A stretch of DNA of 64,000 nucleotides from Neoscytalidium dimidiatum (taxonomy: Eukaryota > Ascomycota > Dothideomycetes > Botryosphaeriales > Botryosphaeriaceae), in the NCBI GenBank assembly GCA_037367355.1, contig JAVSCG010000040.1, positions 62,001 to 126,000 of the forward strand. Reading direction: 5' to 3'. The position numbers and the translations under genes are program-made. Below are positions 1-8,829 of the stretch, piece by piece; positions within the stretch are counted from its first letter, which is position 1; each line of letters begins with the position of its first letter. The notes beneath the pieces were generated by a model. It worked only from the letters and a program-made list of their open reading frames with translations, was not told the origin of the DNA and did not search any database.

Positions 1-545
1 GTTTAAACCGAGATTAATAGAAGCTTTAAGAGACACAATTCTCTGTAACCCTTTCATTATTAAATGTTCCCTACGGGGGTGGGGTCCCCGTGGTTGGGGG
101 TTCCCCCTTTATGGGGGGGGCTCCCAACTTAGTATTAACAATATTTACAACGGTTTTAAAGAGAAGGAAATCTGCAAGCTTTTGGCTAATTAGAGGATAT
201 TTAACAAAATGAGGTATAATTACAGTAGTTAACTGTTCTATAGAAGATACGTAAAACCCACAGCTATTTTTTCCCTCTGTTATTCTACCTATACCTCCGA
301 AAAAAACTTTGATTTCTTTTAGAAGCGGCAAATCTCGAGAATGAAGACTGATTGAAAAGATAGCTTCTACATGTCAACCTATTTGAGTTTTTTTAGATTT
401 TCTAACTCTAATAGAAAAACAACCTTCTGCATCGTTAAATCCTGTAATAAATCCAGGATCTAGCCCCCTACGGGGCGTGGATCAAAAAAAAAGATTTTTT
501 TTGGATCTAAATGGAAAATTTGTGAGTCTGAAGACAGCAAGTTTT
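1..545 (-). pseudogene. LAGLIDADG_1 homing endonuclease, broken by GC elements (partial)
   Basis: Residues of a two-domain LAGLIDADG_1 endonuclease are read on the minus strand. First motif GFITGFNDAEGCFSIR is at about 440, and the usual IIPHF.KYPLISQK segment is near 210. A GC-rich insert at about 61-130 brings an in-frame stop just after residues KLGAPP. Beyond it, at 60-1, the family sequence resumes (GLQRIVSLKASINLGL), so the gene continued before insertion. A second short GC insert (464-482) lies just upstream of motif 1. The C-terminal domain is outside the window. It probably gives no full protein unless it escapes the stop. Confidence 0.75.
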
Positions 546-966
546 TTTGTTATTACGGGAAGTAAATGTAAAAAAAAGATCTAATATACTTTTTTACACT
601 ACTTTTCCTGTCCCAATCGGAAAATGAATGTACAAAATTGTTATCATAAGGCATTTAAACCTTATCTCAATAATTTACATTATTGTTCAGACCATATATT
701 TAACAATTACTTTGTTTAATTTCTTTTTTATTTATTCTCCCGCTCTTTCAGATCAGAAAAAAAAGAAGAGTAGTAATTACCACAGAATTTACACACTTGT
801 GTAAATTGGCCGTTGAACCTACATATATTTTAAATTATTTTTATATAATGTGTGGCTGCATATAGACCTAAAACGATATAAATTTTAGGATTTTCATGCA
901 ATTAACTCTGTTAGACTTTACCCTGAAAATAGGGTAGGGCTATTTTTTTTGTCCACTACATTTGAG

Positions 967-1927
967 CTATTTATAAGATCTACCTGTATTCATTTGAGAT
1001 TTAATTAAAGATATTTTCTCAATACCTTCTTTAGTCAAGTGTGCTTTAGCTAACATTAAATTAGCTATTTCGCAAAAATAAAAAAAATTTAATAACTTCA
1101 CACTTTGTAGAGGGTATTCACGAAAGAAAGGAATCAATTTATCCCAAATGTCACTAAATTTATATACTACAAATGCTACTGAATTTGGTCTAATTTTAAC
1201 CTTTTCAATAACACCGTAACCTAAATAATTAACTATACATTTAAACAACATCTCGTCACGAGAGTGTTGAGATAATGAAAAAGTAAGTAAAACTTGATGA
1301 CCTGATTTGCTAGAGATTTTTTTCACATTAGCGTAAAAACAACCCTCTCCATCAACAAATCCTACTAACCAGTTAGGGTAATATATAGTATCAATATTAA
1401 ACTCTGGTCTAAGAACAGGTACAGTATTAGGGAAAGCTTTTTTTAATAACTCAGGTAAACCTTTGTTCATTGAAGCTCTTATATTAATAATTTTTTGTAA
1501 TCCCTCCACTGAAGACTGTGCTTTCTCATTTAAAAGTTGAACAGCAAGACTAAATAGTATGAAGTCTGTTCTTTTTTTAGTGAGTAAAGGATATTTGGTA
1601 AAATGGGGGATTATTACTTGTGTAATATCAGAAAAAGATTGCACATAGTATGTAACCTTTCCATTTTTACGGTCACTAAGGATACCTACTCCGAAAAATT
1701 CTTGGATACGTTTTAATAATATAGTATCTCTTCTGTCTAACTCAATAGCAAAAATAGGTAAAACTCTTCAACCTAATTTTCTAGAACTATTTTTTGCAAT
1801 TCTTAAGCTAAAAGAAGATTTTGCATCAGAAAATCCTGATACTCAATTTGGACACAGTTTAGTGTTAGATAGTCTAGAAGAAAAAGACTCAGAATTAGTT
1901 TTGGTTTCTGTTGTTAACCCGTGGAAC
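967..1927 (-). CDS. intron-encoded LAGLIDADG_1 homing endonuclease
   Basis: With UGA=Trp this is an uninterrupted frame of about 320 codons ending in TAA at 967. Motif 1 is PNWVSGFSDAKSSFSL; the usual Glu after DA is Lys, while the catalytic-position Asp is kept. Motif 2 is WLVGFVDGEGCFY. The two pseudo-symmetric domains each have a K(Y/E)PL segment and a helix of the KIxxIKAxMN type, and the length is normal for the family. No ATG lies near the N-terminus in this frame, so translation may begin at a non-ATG codon or by read-through from the intron. It would cleave an intronless cox3 allele and promote intron homing; it may also act as a maturase (inference). Confidence 0.8.
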
Positions 1928-2319
1928 AAATATTGTTATCATAAAGCTATTTAACTCTATTTCAACAGATTACTCTGTTGTTCAGACTATGTTTTGTATT
2001 CATTATAATTAAAATTAATATTATATAACTATACTAGTTACAAGAATACTCCCTTTAGTGTTTACTAAAAAGAGTGTTATTCCTCTACTAAAAAAGGATC
2101 ACTATATAAATAGTATTATTAATATGTATTTATAAATGAATTCCCAGGCACTCGAGTAAGATTTATATCTTTTAGTCGTTGAACGTTCTTATAAATAAGC
2201 TTCGCTGCAAGTTGTTTTAATAAAAACGATTTTTACGTTTTTTTACTACGTAAGTAAAAGATTCTTGCAATTCACCAGGTAGACAAAATTATTTTTCAAT
2301 AATAAAGTGGCTTAAAGTT

Positions 2320-2523
2320 AAACCGGTTCCAAAATAGAAACAAGACCCGAAAGCTCCATCAGAAATAGTGAAAGAAGAAACTGAGTATTCAACACCTTGG
2401 AAACCTGTAAAGATAACAGCTAGAAGAATAGTAAATACTAAACCATATAAAGCTCCACTTCTATTACCTTGTATTAAAGAATGGTGAGCATAAGTTACTG
2501 TAATTCCAGATGATAATAATATT
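2320..2523 (-). CDS. cox3: cytochrome c oxidase subunit 3, exon 3
   Basis: Encodes the central part of COX3, beginning in ILLSSGITVTYAHHSLIQGN and passing through FQGVEYSVSSFTISDGAFGS to FYFGTG. These are transmembrane segments of the core oxidase subunit in the inner membrane. The 5' boundary was set by the group I rule (intron ends in G, upstream exon ends in T) and gives NTV|ILLSSG. The 3' boundary is after GGTTT, because the next family residues (FHGLHV) are absent and a group I P element follows. The rest of cox3 lies outside the window. Confidence 0.93.
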
Positions 2524-2929
2524 CAACTCTAATTAAAATATGCAAGGTACAACCTTACTACCTTCCTTTCTATTAAAAATTAATTAAAATAGATAACTTA
2601 TTTTTTTATCTCTTTATGGTAAATACTATTATAAAAAAGTTTATATCTAACATAGGAAGATTATATTAAAGAAGTCTACGACCTTTGTGTATAAGGTGAA
2701 CCCGCTGTGTATGCATGGGTAATCCTAACTTCTAACGATTTTACACTCGTTTTAGAGTCCGACTGTACATTTGAACGGGCATTTCAGCCCAGCTCCGGTG
2801 AACCAGTCTGTAGCGACATTTACAACTGCCGACGGTCTTGGGTTAGGATACCTTTAACCGTTTTCACCTAATTTTTCTACAAGCACAGAACTGATTCGGT
2901 TGTAACCTTAACTCAGCTCCTTTTTTTGC

Positions 2930-3120
2930 TCCATACGGGGCCTTATTTTATTATATAATAAAAAAAAATTAGGGGTGGGGTGGGGTGGGGTGGGGTGGGG
3001 TCCCCCCCTTTATCCATTTGAAAATGATAATTAAAAAATGGTAATTTCATATATGAAATTAGGGGGGCCAACTATAAAAATATTTTTTTATGTATAAATA
3101 TTTTTTTATGTATAATCCTT
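2930..3120. repeat. GC-rich cluster with (GGGGT)n run and AT duplication
   Basis: A hairpin with an AT stem (gccttatttt...aaaaaaaattagggg) is followed by five tandem GGGGT units at about 2972-3000 and a run of C. Next to it, taaatattttttatgta-like units are repeated twice (3075-3115). The element lies in the intron between the ORF end and the core, so it breaks no gene. Confidence 0.7.
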
Positions 3121-3159
3121 TCTCCAATATAAAGAAGAGAAAATAGAAGATGATTTAAT

Positions 3160-4594
3160 TTACTCATAATCAATAGGATAAAAGACAGGGATTCTTCTCA
3201 CAGTATGGTTTTTAAGTACTACTCCATCGGAAATATTATCTAAGACATCTAAATGTCTTCTTAAAGTATTAAAACCTGTACCTATAATTTGAGCAGATTC
3301 AGCCAAATTAGGCATTAATAGTACTTCACTTGAAGGTTTAATTATTTCATAAATACAACTACTTGAACGACGATGTATTACTTTTTTTGTAAGATGGTCG
3401 ATTTGACGACCGTCTTTAAGATGTACAATGGTAGGTTTTGCATTAATTAGCATATCCATTTCATCCTTACTTAAATAATTTATTGTACCTGGATATGTTG
3501 ATAACCGATAGTTGTCCATAGTATAAGATAATTTAAGTATTAATGATGCTATTTTCTTTATACGGTGAGCACCATTGTAGATAGTCTTACATATAACTTT
3601 AAAATCTAAAAAATCTTTACCATTTTTAGTCATAAATTCCTCTTTATTCAGAAAAGGAATTAAATAGTTATTTAAAACATGTACATTTTTAATCATAAGT
3701 ATTGCTAAAGGAAGAGATTTACCTGTGTTCCTAGCTTTTTCAGATCTTATTGAAATAATTGAAGTACTTTTTAACTTATGCATAGAATATGAATCAAAAC
3801 CTAAATTATTTTCTAAATATTCTTTTATTTTTAATAATAAAGGAAGTTGTATTTCGGATAATTTAATAGAAAATATAGGTTCAAAAGTAACTCTTTCTAA
3901 ACTAAATGAACCATCACCTTCTATAAAACCTAATAATCAACTTTTTGTTATAACAACATGATTTTCTGGCATATTAAATTTAATACGTTTAGTATTCATG
4001 TTATTTTTTAATTCCAATATTTTAAATATTAATGCATCTGTTAACTTTTCTCTATTCTGATATAAAGTAAAAGCTAATTTAAAATCTAAAAAATCCAAGT
4101 ATTTACTAGAATTTAAAGTAAATTTGTTAAAAATAGAGATTAATTTATTAATCTCATCAATTTTTGTTACAACAAAAATCTGTTTATCTTTGTAAGAATA
4201 AATCTTACCCATACCTAATTTACTTTTAATTATATTTAAAACACCTACATCATCTTTATGTAATCCTATTGTAAATTTGAAAGAAAAACCTTCAATCTTA
4301 TTTGTTCTACTGTTTATAGAAGATATTCCGAAACTACATTCAGCATCTGAAAATCCTACGAATCATCTGTAAAATTTATCAAGACAAAAGCTATTTAAAT
4401 AATTCTTAGCTACTAATTTCTTGCATCTCTTTTTGGAGTAAGGTAAAACACGAGAAGACCGAGTTACCCATAAAGGTAAAGATAACAATATAGGATGGTC
4501 TATAAAGTAATGATTCAGAGTTAAGTTAAGCTCGTAGAGTTGGATTTTCACCAACACAGCAACATTATCAACAACTAAGATAATGACACAATAT
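3160..4594 (-). CDS. LAGLIDADG endonuclease in frame with cox3 exon 2
   Basis: Reading through the exon 2 boundary, the frame stays open for about 477 codons to TAA at 3160, with TGA read as Trp at conserved sites (YRWFVGFSDAE, KSWLLGFIEGDGSF). Motif 1 is WFVGFSDAECSFGI and motif 2 WLLGFIEGDGSFSL; both acidic catalytic positions are kept. A C-terminal extension of about 100 residues looks like a helical DNA-binding tail (TLRRHLDVLD). Fusion to the upstream exon is usual for group I intron ORFs in mitochondrial protein genes; the endonuclease would be released by proteolysis. A decayed relative occupies the rns intron at 62574-64000. Confidence 0.88.
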
Positions 4595-4803
4595 ACTGTA
4601 TTTAATAAAGGTAATTCAAAAGGATTAATAGCTTCAATACCTAATGGCGGTCACATAGCACCTAATTCTACTGTAGGTGATAATGCACTATGGAAGAAAG
4701 CTCAGAAAATAGCAAGGAAGAATAATCCTTCAGATACTATAAATAAAGCTACACCTAAATTTAGACCTCTTTGGACTGCGAGGGTGTGATTACCTAAATA
4801 TGT
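4595..4803 (-). CDS. cox3: cytochrome c oxidase subunit 3, exon 2
   Basis: Encodes [20 protein letters not shown], then [20 protein letters not shown] and FELPLLNTV, strongly conserved COX3 helices. A TGA codes for the Trp of IFWAFF. The upstream intron ends in G at 4804. Exon 1 ends in GAGGGT, restoring EG|TYLG. The exon is 209 nt. Confidence 0.95.
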
Positions 4804-4839
4804 CAAAAAAAATTAAATATATTTCTATATTTAATGGAC

Positions 4840-5000
4840 TATCTCTTATTTAATAGGTTATATATATTACCTTTAACGTATTAAATTTTAACATATAGTC
4901 TCTGAGGATCCTACTAGAATATTTATCCGTCCGTTGGTTTCCTGCTGATTATCTTATTATAGTAAGAGTTTTCAGCAATTAGTTAATTTTAAATAGGGCA
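4840..5000 (-). other. group I intron core of cox3 intron 1
   Basis: On the minus strand the elements run in order: P (CTAATTGCTGAAAACTC), Q (AATCAGCAGGAAACC), R (TCCTCAGAGACTATATG) and S (AAGAGATAGTCCATT). The 3' splice G is at 4804. The R form CTCAGAGACTA also occurs in rnl intron 6, so the two are of a similar subgroup. Confidence 0.8.
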
Positions 5001-5124
5001 CATATAAGTACCAAAACTGTCTAAAATCAATATTTATAATTAATTTTTTTTTATAATTTATTTATATTTTTCCTGCCTTCTAATTTTTTGTACTTTTTAT
5101 ATGTTAAGAATAAAAAGTACAAAA

Positions 5125-5165
5125 AAATAAGCCCCGGCCGCCGCTGCGCGGCAGGGGCTATTAAA
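5125..5165. repeat. GC-rich palindromic element
   Basis: The sequence gccccggccgccgctgcgcg pairs with the following ggcaggggc in a perfect-looking GC hairpin. The same unit recurs at 6296-6325 and, diverged, at 56725-56757. It lies within the C-terminal half of a broken LAGLIDADG_1 gene. Confidence 0.8.
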
Positions 5166-5606
5166 GATTTAATTTTTAATCTTCCTTCATCAGTAATATG
5201 TTCTTTAGATAAAATCATACCATAAACAACCTCTCATTTCTTATAATCTTTTAACTTATCACCTAATAAAGGATATTCATTAAAATAATCTACAAGAAAT
5301 GTTATACTATCTATAGACGATACGCTTACAGATAGTATTTCTGAGCCCATGTTATTAGTATAACTTTTAAGATTACAAGATAAAAAGTAAAGCCAATTTT
5401 TCCATAAAAGGTATAGCCCCCTTAGGGGCGTGGACCCTCCCCCCCGAGGGGGGGAAGGTCTCATGGAAGAAGATGTAGATTTATCAAATGAACGCTGATC
5501 CAATCTAAATTTGAGACTTACATTTTTACTAACAGATCTCTTAAGAGTATCTGATTTAGCTTTACTTTCAATGTATCTAATCCCAAAATGTCCATCAGCG
5601 AGGGGC
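5150..5606 (-). pseudogene. LAGLIDADG_1 gene, C-terminal part (separated half)
   Basis: Begins inside the second LAGLIDADG motif with ADGHFGIRYIES and continues through the domain (ILSVSVSSIDSITFLVDYFN, then EYPLLGDKLKDYKKWEVVYG). A GC insert (5415-5465) interrupts it and shifts part of the frame. The missing beginning of the motif (NNSWFTGFT) is at about 7000 in the fragment 6915-7220. The two fragments therefore look like one gene split by about 1.3 kb of inserted DNA. Confidence 0.65.
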
Positions 5607-5719
5607 TAGGTTTATCCCTATCTGATTTTACATATGGAGATAATAAGTAATATTAGGTTTTTATATGTTTATTTTGGATAAACATAAAGGTCAATCTATT
5701 TTTTAATAAATCTACCTGA

Positions 5720-6506
5720 TTAAATACCTAACTTATATAGCATGCTAGGTATCATGTATGGTTTAACTATAGAGATTAAAATAGGCATAGAATGTTTAGA
5801 GATATAAATTCTATGATTATTTCTATCCGTATGAAGAGTAATAGTCAATCCGTAACGTATAATTAATACGTTCATTAATCGTACTACATCCTGAATCTGG
5901 AAAGAGTCAGTACATAGTCTTAAACCTCTTCCTTGATATGTTCCATCTCCCATAATTAGGTGGGCTAAAGCTACCGGAGTTAACAAGTCGTAAATAGAAT
6001 ACGGAATTACTTTTTTACCGTTAAGATAAAAAAGATTATAAAGTAATGTTAAACAAGGTAAGGCCCTAGTAGTTATGGAAATACTATGATGGACTTTATC
6101 TCCTCTAAAGTTTGGTAGATAATAAGGATATCTTTCACAATAGTGACTTATACAATTAAATACGAATCAAACGTATGCAAACTTGTCTAGAGATTGTTTA
6201 AACCCTAATCTGGCATTTTTAACCGTATTAGACTGAGAAAGAGATAATCAACCATCAGATAACAATAACCCTACTATAACGCTCTTTTGATAAGGAGCCC
6301 CGGCCGCCGCTGCGCGGCTGGGGCCTTATTTTTTTATAATATAAAAAAATTAGGGGACCCCACCCCCCGTGCTACGCACGGGGGGGGACCCCATAGGTAA
6401 TAAAATCATATTTCTCACTAATTTGGTAAATCTTCCGTATTTGGCGGTAGATTGTAAATTAGTACCTCATAATACTATATCAGTAGAGGAATTTAATATA
6501 GATTTA
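5720..6506 (-). pseudogene. LAGLIDADG_2 homing endonuclease interrupted by a GC element
   Basis: A LAGLIDADG_2 family gene. Motif 1 is GLLLSDGWLS and motif 2 AHLIMGDGTYQGRGL; both acidic positions are intact, and the end is YMIPSMLYKLGI then TAA. The N-terminal lead-in (STDIVLWGTNLQSTAKYGRF) is cut from motif 1 by a GC-rich element at 6296-6395 that adds an in-frame TAA. The protein resembles both domains of the ORF at 8830-10623, so the three are probably duplicates within one intron. Confidence 0.75.
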
Positions 6507-6691
6507 TTTTTTTTTTGAAGGAATGTTACGCATTAAATTTAAAAATAATCACATGTTTTTTATCGCATATGTTTCACATTGAAACATAAAGATAAACTCG
6601 GTTAATACTAGATATATAATTAAATATTATAAGATCTAGTATTATTCTTCTACCCACAATCTTCAATTGAAGACTAACAGTTATAAGAAAA

Positions 6692-6778
6692 GTAGAATAC
6701 CTTGACTTGAACAAGGAACCTGCTGCTAATGGATAGAAGGGACGCTGCAGCTATTCTGCCTATTGAACTACACTCTAC
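6692..6778 (-). pseudogene. tRNA-His-like sequence inside cox3 intron 1
   Basis: A 7-bp acceptor stem (GTAGAGT with ATTCTAC), D arm (TAGTTCAATAGGCAGAA) and T arm (CCTTGTTCAAGTCAAGG) are nearly those of the trnH genes at 11411 and 14332. The anticodon arm is replaced by a GCTGC/GCAGC stem closing about 20 nt with no GUG anticodon in a 7-nt loop. It is therefore either a trnH pseudogene with an insertion or a tRNA-like structural module. Motif copies of aactgttataagaaaag flank it (6677, 6890). Confidence 0.6.
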
Positions 6779-6914
6779 CGACCTACGCTCGACTATATCT
6801 CTGATCTTCTTATTTATTTAATTTCTTTTTTTTCTTTATATAATAAAGAAAAAGAAGATTAGAGAAGAAAAAAAGGTCAAAGCCTGTAAATCAACTGTTA
6901 TAAGAAAAGGTTGT

Positions 6915-7220
6915 CTATTTTACTAATTTTTTTGTTCCTAATATTACAAAAATCTTAAAAAGTGAAGAGGTAAAGCCTGTAAACCAACTATTATTTGAAA
7001 AATGTGAACTATCTAATAAACTTTCTAATATATTAGTAGAATATTTGATATTAATGAAATTAATTAAGTCATTAAATCTTCTATTTTTAGGTGTTCTAAG
7101 TTTACCGTGTATCAAATTAATAAAAGATATAATACCATTTTTATCTCCAATAATATAACGAATAGTATTATTTCCTATCATTTGAAAACGACTTATATTA
7201 CCCAATTTAGATTGTATCAA
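6915..7220 (-). pseudogene. LAGLIDADG_1 gene, middle part (separated half)
   Basis: Encodes the end of the first domain (LGNISRFQMIGNNTIRYIIG), the linker HGKLRTPKNRRFNDLINFIN and the start of motif 2 (SNNSWFTGFT). It then runs into unrelated residues and a stop. A second copy of the NSWFTGF coding sequence lies at about 6880. The first motif is missing upstream. Family-typical continuation (ADGHFGIRY) is at 5606. The linker is characteristic of the cob/cox1 intron LAGLIDADG family. Confidence 0.65.
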
Positions 7221-7452
7221 AGCATATAAAGGGGGGAGGTTGACAATAATCTAATATATTGAACATTTACTTACTAACAATATCAACAAATATATATTAT
7301 CTTCTTTTACTTTTAGGTTACAGCATTTTATAATTAACCATGTAAGATACAATAAGTATATAAAAAAAAATACACATATATACACTTATTTTATATATAT
7401 ATATATATAATTAAAAATACCAAAAAAAAGTTAAACTTGAATAATAAAAGGT

Positions 7453-8554
7453 TTACTTTCTCTTAAAGTTCATCCCTGCTTTTAATTCTCTAATTTCATT
7501 TAACCCTTCTACAGTTAAATTACCTTTATTATTCATTATTTCTGCAACTTTGCAGAAATCTGAATAATCCTTAAATTTAACACCTTGTATAGGGTATTTA
7601 TTAAAGAATGGAATTATTTTATCAGAGATTTCCGAAAGTTTATGGACAACTATTTCAACATAATTGTAACCATTAGGTTGTTTTAATCTACCACAACCAA
7701 AAAAAAGATATGATACTTTTAATTAACTCGATATCCCGAGTATGTTGAGTTATTTTAAAAATCAATTGTACTCCAGCTCCTACTTTAAGAGGAGATTTTG
7801 AAATATCTACAAAAAAGCATCCTTCTCCAGACGCAAACCCTGCTATCCATCAAGGATCTAAAGTTAATACCTTATTAACTAATGGTCTTGCCACAGGTAT
7901 AATATCGGGAAAATAAGACTTCAAAACAGATGATATACCTACGGGGTCCCCCCTCTCGCTGTAAGCGAGAGAGGGGGGGGTCACCGTGGGTTGGGGTCCC
8001 GGCTACGCCGGGGGGGGGGGCCCCCAACCTAAATTCATTGCGGCTTTGATTTCAACAATTTTTTTAATTCCTTGGTTAGTCAAAGACTCCTTTTGTTTAA
8101 TTAAGTTAACAACTGATTTAAATAAAAGAAAATCCGCATGTTTTTGAGATAATAAAGGATAATTCTCAAAATGTTTAATGATAACTTCTAAATCTGAAAT
8201 AGATCCTAGCCCCCTAGGGGCGTGGGATCCTAGCCCCCCGGAGGGGGATCCTACTGTGAAGTATACACTATCTTTATTTTGATTTATATTACCTACTCCA
8301 TTAAAGAAACTTCTAATCTTTTCCAATAAAAGTTTATCCTTTAGATGTACATGTAACTGAAAAACAAGAACTATACGTCATCCTGTTAAATTTTTAGTAC
8401 TTTTAGTTAGATATACTCCAAATATACCTTCGGCATCAGTAAACCCGGTAATAAATCAAGGATTTAATTTTGAACTGTTTAAGGTAGAAAGCAAACACTT
8501 TTGTTTTCCAAATTTAGAAAAGCAAACAATAAAATTCTTGTGGCATCTAAACAT
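7453..8554 (-). pseudogene. LAGLIDADG_1 homing endonuclease with GC insertions and a frameshift
   Basis: Starts at ATG 8554 after a leader resembling that of cox3. Motif 1 is WFITGFTDAEGIFGVY. A GC insert at 8207-8252 adds in-frame residues. A larger one at 7937-8030 keeps the frame but adds a TAG. Motif 2 is WIAGFASGEGCFFVD. Near 7708 a run of eight T (minus strand) where seven are expected shifts the frame just before FFGCGRLK. The natural end would be AGMNFKRK, TAA at 7453. The homopolymer could be a sequencing error; the TAG is not. Confidence 0.75.
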
Positions 8555-8829
8555 TTTTAATTTATAGAAACACATGTTTTTCTTTTATCAGAAGGAGATA
8601 AAGAAATTTGGTTAACAGATAATCTTATTATAAAACCTAAATTACTAATATGTGAAGTAAAGACTATTCTTTCCCCTCGGGGGAAAGTCCCCTCTCAGGG
8701 GTCCTTACCCTATTTCTTTTGTTTGAAAAAACAAAAGAAAGATTAGGGGTAAGTCCCCCCCTTGGGGGACTAGGATTAAGTACTCGATTTAAAGTAGTAG
8801 TACCTAAAGCAGGAAGAGTTATATGACCA

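Larger units (their letters stand above)
1..2319 (-). other. cox3: cox3 intron 3 (group I, composite, runs off the window)
   Basis: The intron begins after the exon ending at 2320 and continues past the window edge. A group I core is seen at 2270-2165: a P-like GTGAATTGCAAGAA, Q-like CTTGCAGCGAAG and R-like GTTCAACGACTAAAAG. The S-like ACATAGTCTGAAC lies near 1980. A second P/Q/R/S set lies at about 925-685 (GTTAATTGCATG, ATGCAGCCAC, GTTCAACGGCC, ATGGTCTGAAC). No cox3 coding sequence lies between the two cores, so one intron appears to be inserted in, or fused to, another. Each core is followed by a LAGLIDADG_1 ORF. Confidence 0.75.
2524..4594 (-). other. cox3: cox3 intron 2 (group I)
   Basis: The intron starts after AATACAGT and ends in G before AATATTATTATC. 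Its conserved core is at about 2755-2900. About 130 nt of this (from the end of the S-like GTACAGTC back to TGTAGAAAAA) are identical to 62388-62510 in rns, and the 5' end (AGAGTTGGATTTTCACCAACAC on the plus strand) is also shared with the window end. The intron carries one intact LAGLIDADG ORF fused to exon 2. GC-rich and (GGGGT)n sequence lies at 2930-3070. Confidence 0.85.

Noticed and set aside
4583..4789. Open frame of 68 codons on the plus strand
   Set aside because: It is the reverse-strand shadow of cox3 exon 2, whose minus-strand translation is unmistakable COX3.
7380..7430. Tandem TA/poly-A repeats considered as an origin of replication
   Set aside because: Such tracts are everywhere in this genome; no feature singles this one out.
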